Assembly (NCBI RefSeq): GCF_002920575.1
Contig: NZ_PQSQ01000060.1
Location: 1 to 51,347, forward strand
Length of the DNA stretch: 51,347 nucleotides
DNA from: Streptomyces sp. Ru73
GTDB lineage: Bacteria > Actinomycetota > Actinomycetes > Streptomycetales > Streptomycetaceae
Reading direction: 5' to 3'
A program made the position numbers and the translations under genes. Below the pieces are notes generated by a model. The model was not told where the DNA came from and searched no databases. It worked only from the letters and a program-made list of their open reading frames with translations. Below are positions 51,065 to 51,347 of this stretch, piece by piece (position 1 is the stretch's first letter; each line of letters begins with the position of its first letter).

Positions 51065-51347
51065 ATGACGTCGCCCACAGGTCCATCGGGGTCAGCACGC
51101 GACGTCCTGCCCCGCCCGAACACCGCATTCAGGCAGTTGCGCGGCCGGTTGTCCCCCGGCGAGTTCGCGGCCGCCGTACGCCGGGCCGCCCGTGAGATCG
51201 GCGAACAGGTCTCGTGCGACGCGCGCTACGTGGGGCGCGTCGAGGCCGGGGAGATCCGGTGCCCCAACTACGCCTACGAGCGGGTGTTCCGGCACATGTT
51301 CCCCGGCCTCACACCGGCCGACATGGGGTTCGCGCCCCGCGAGTGGG
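51065..51347 (+). CDS. XRE-like helix-turn-helix regulator, 5' part only
   Basis: ATG 51065 follows GGAGAGGG. At least 94 codons are open to the window edge, so the gene is truncated by the window and continues to the right. The visible segment reads FRQLRGRLSPGEFAAAVRR, EIGEQVSCDARYVGRVEAG and CPNYAYERVFRHMFPGLTP, typical of the N-terminal DNA-binding part of TPR-containing regulators in Streptomyces. A long C-terminal tetratricopeptide domain is expected beyond the window. It is divergent from the small primase-like protein gene, a pairing I believe occurs repeatedly in this genus. Confidence 0.75.
   Translation, partial: MTSPTGPSGSARDVLPRPNTAFRQLRGRLSPGEFAAAVRRAAREIGEQVSCDARYVGRVEAGEIRCPNYAYERVFRHMFPGLTPADMGFAPREW

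Overview
The window is about 51 kb of very GC-rich DNA with strong third-position G/C bias, GTG and TTG starts and long antisense shadow frames. Gene content and order point to a Streptomyces chromosome arm or core. The best markers are an adpA gene with its in-frame TTA codon followed by ornA and tRNA-His, and a leucine-catabolism (liu/mcc) operon next to a GH20 hexosaminidase and glmS. From memory the backbone resembles the S. coelicolor SCO2770-SCO2800 neighbourhood.

Layout. 1-246: tail of a gene cut by the window edge, with an apparent frameshift. 0.5-12 kb: secreted and membrane functions: a phosphodiester glycosidase, an S28 tripeptidyl aminopeptidase, a double-length ABC exporter, a phytase-type esterase and a secreted GH65 trehalase-like enzyme. 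12-18.2 kb: a candidate arginine / 4-guanidinobutyrate catabolic locus (TPP decarboxylase, Na+:solute symporter, PucR regulator, ureohydrolase). It encloses an orphan 69-residue peptide gene that ends in a perfect 17-bp terminator hairpin.

18.3-23.8 kb: a five-gene, one-strand accessory locus: trypsin-FHA protein, ExbB/MotA-like channel, ExbD-like protein with Ig-like domains, Ser/Thr kinase-zinc ribbon-formylglycine-type (FGE) protein, and a Trypco1 (CU044_2847) protein. No catalogued system I know has exactly this set. It joins protein phosphorylation, phosphopeptide binding, a proton-channel-type motor and a protease, and is the best candidate here for an undescribed signalling or conflict system.

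23.9-34.3 kb: a conserved putative phosphatase, a CDF metal transporter, TesB, an acyl-CoA dehydrogenase, a TetR regulator and the divergent liu operon (mccB-mccA-hmgL-acdH). A perfect inverted-repeat operator lies between TetR and mccB. mccA carries a 1-base deletion in a G run, so it is either a sequencing error or a broken gene. 34.3-38.3 kb: amino-sugar genes (hexosaminidase with a DasR-like site, a small conserved protein, glmS). 38.5-42.3 kb: universal stress protein, a small membrane protein, adpA, ornA, tRNA-His. 42.3-51.3 kb: an oxidoreductase/AraC pair, a LacI regulator, a GH18 chitinase, a two-component system, a secreted protein, a spermidine-synthase-like protein, a small conserved protein and the 5' end of a divergent HTH regulator.

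All family assignments come from reading motifs by eye. No database search was run, and statements about S. coelicolor synteny are from memory.
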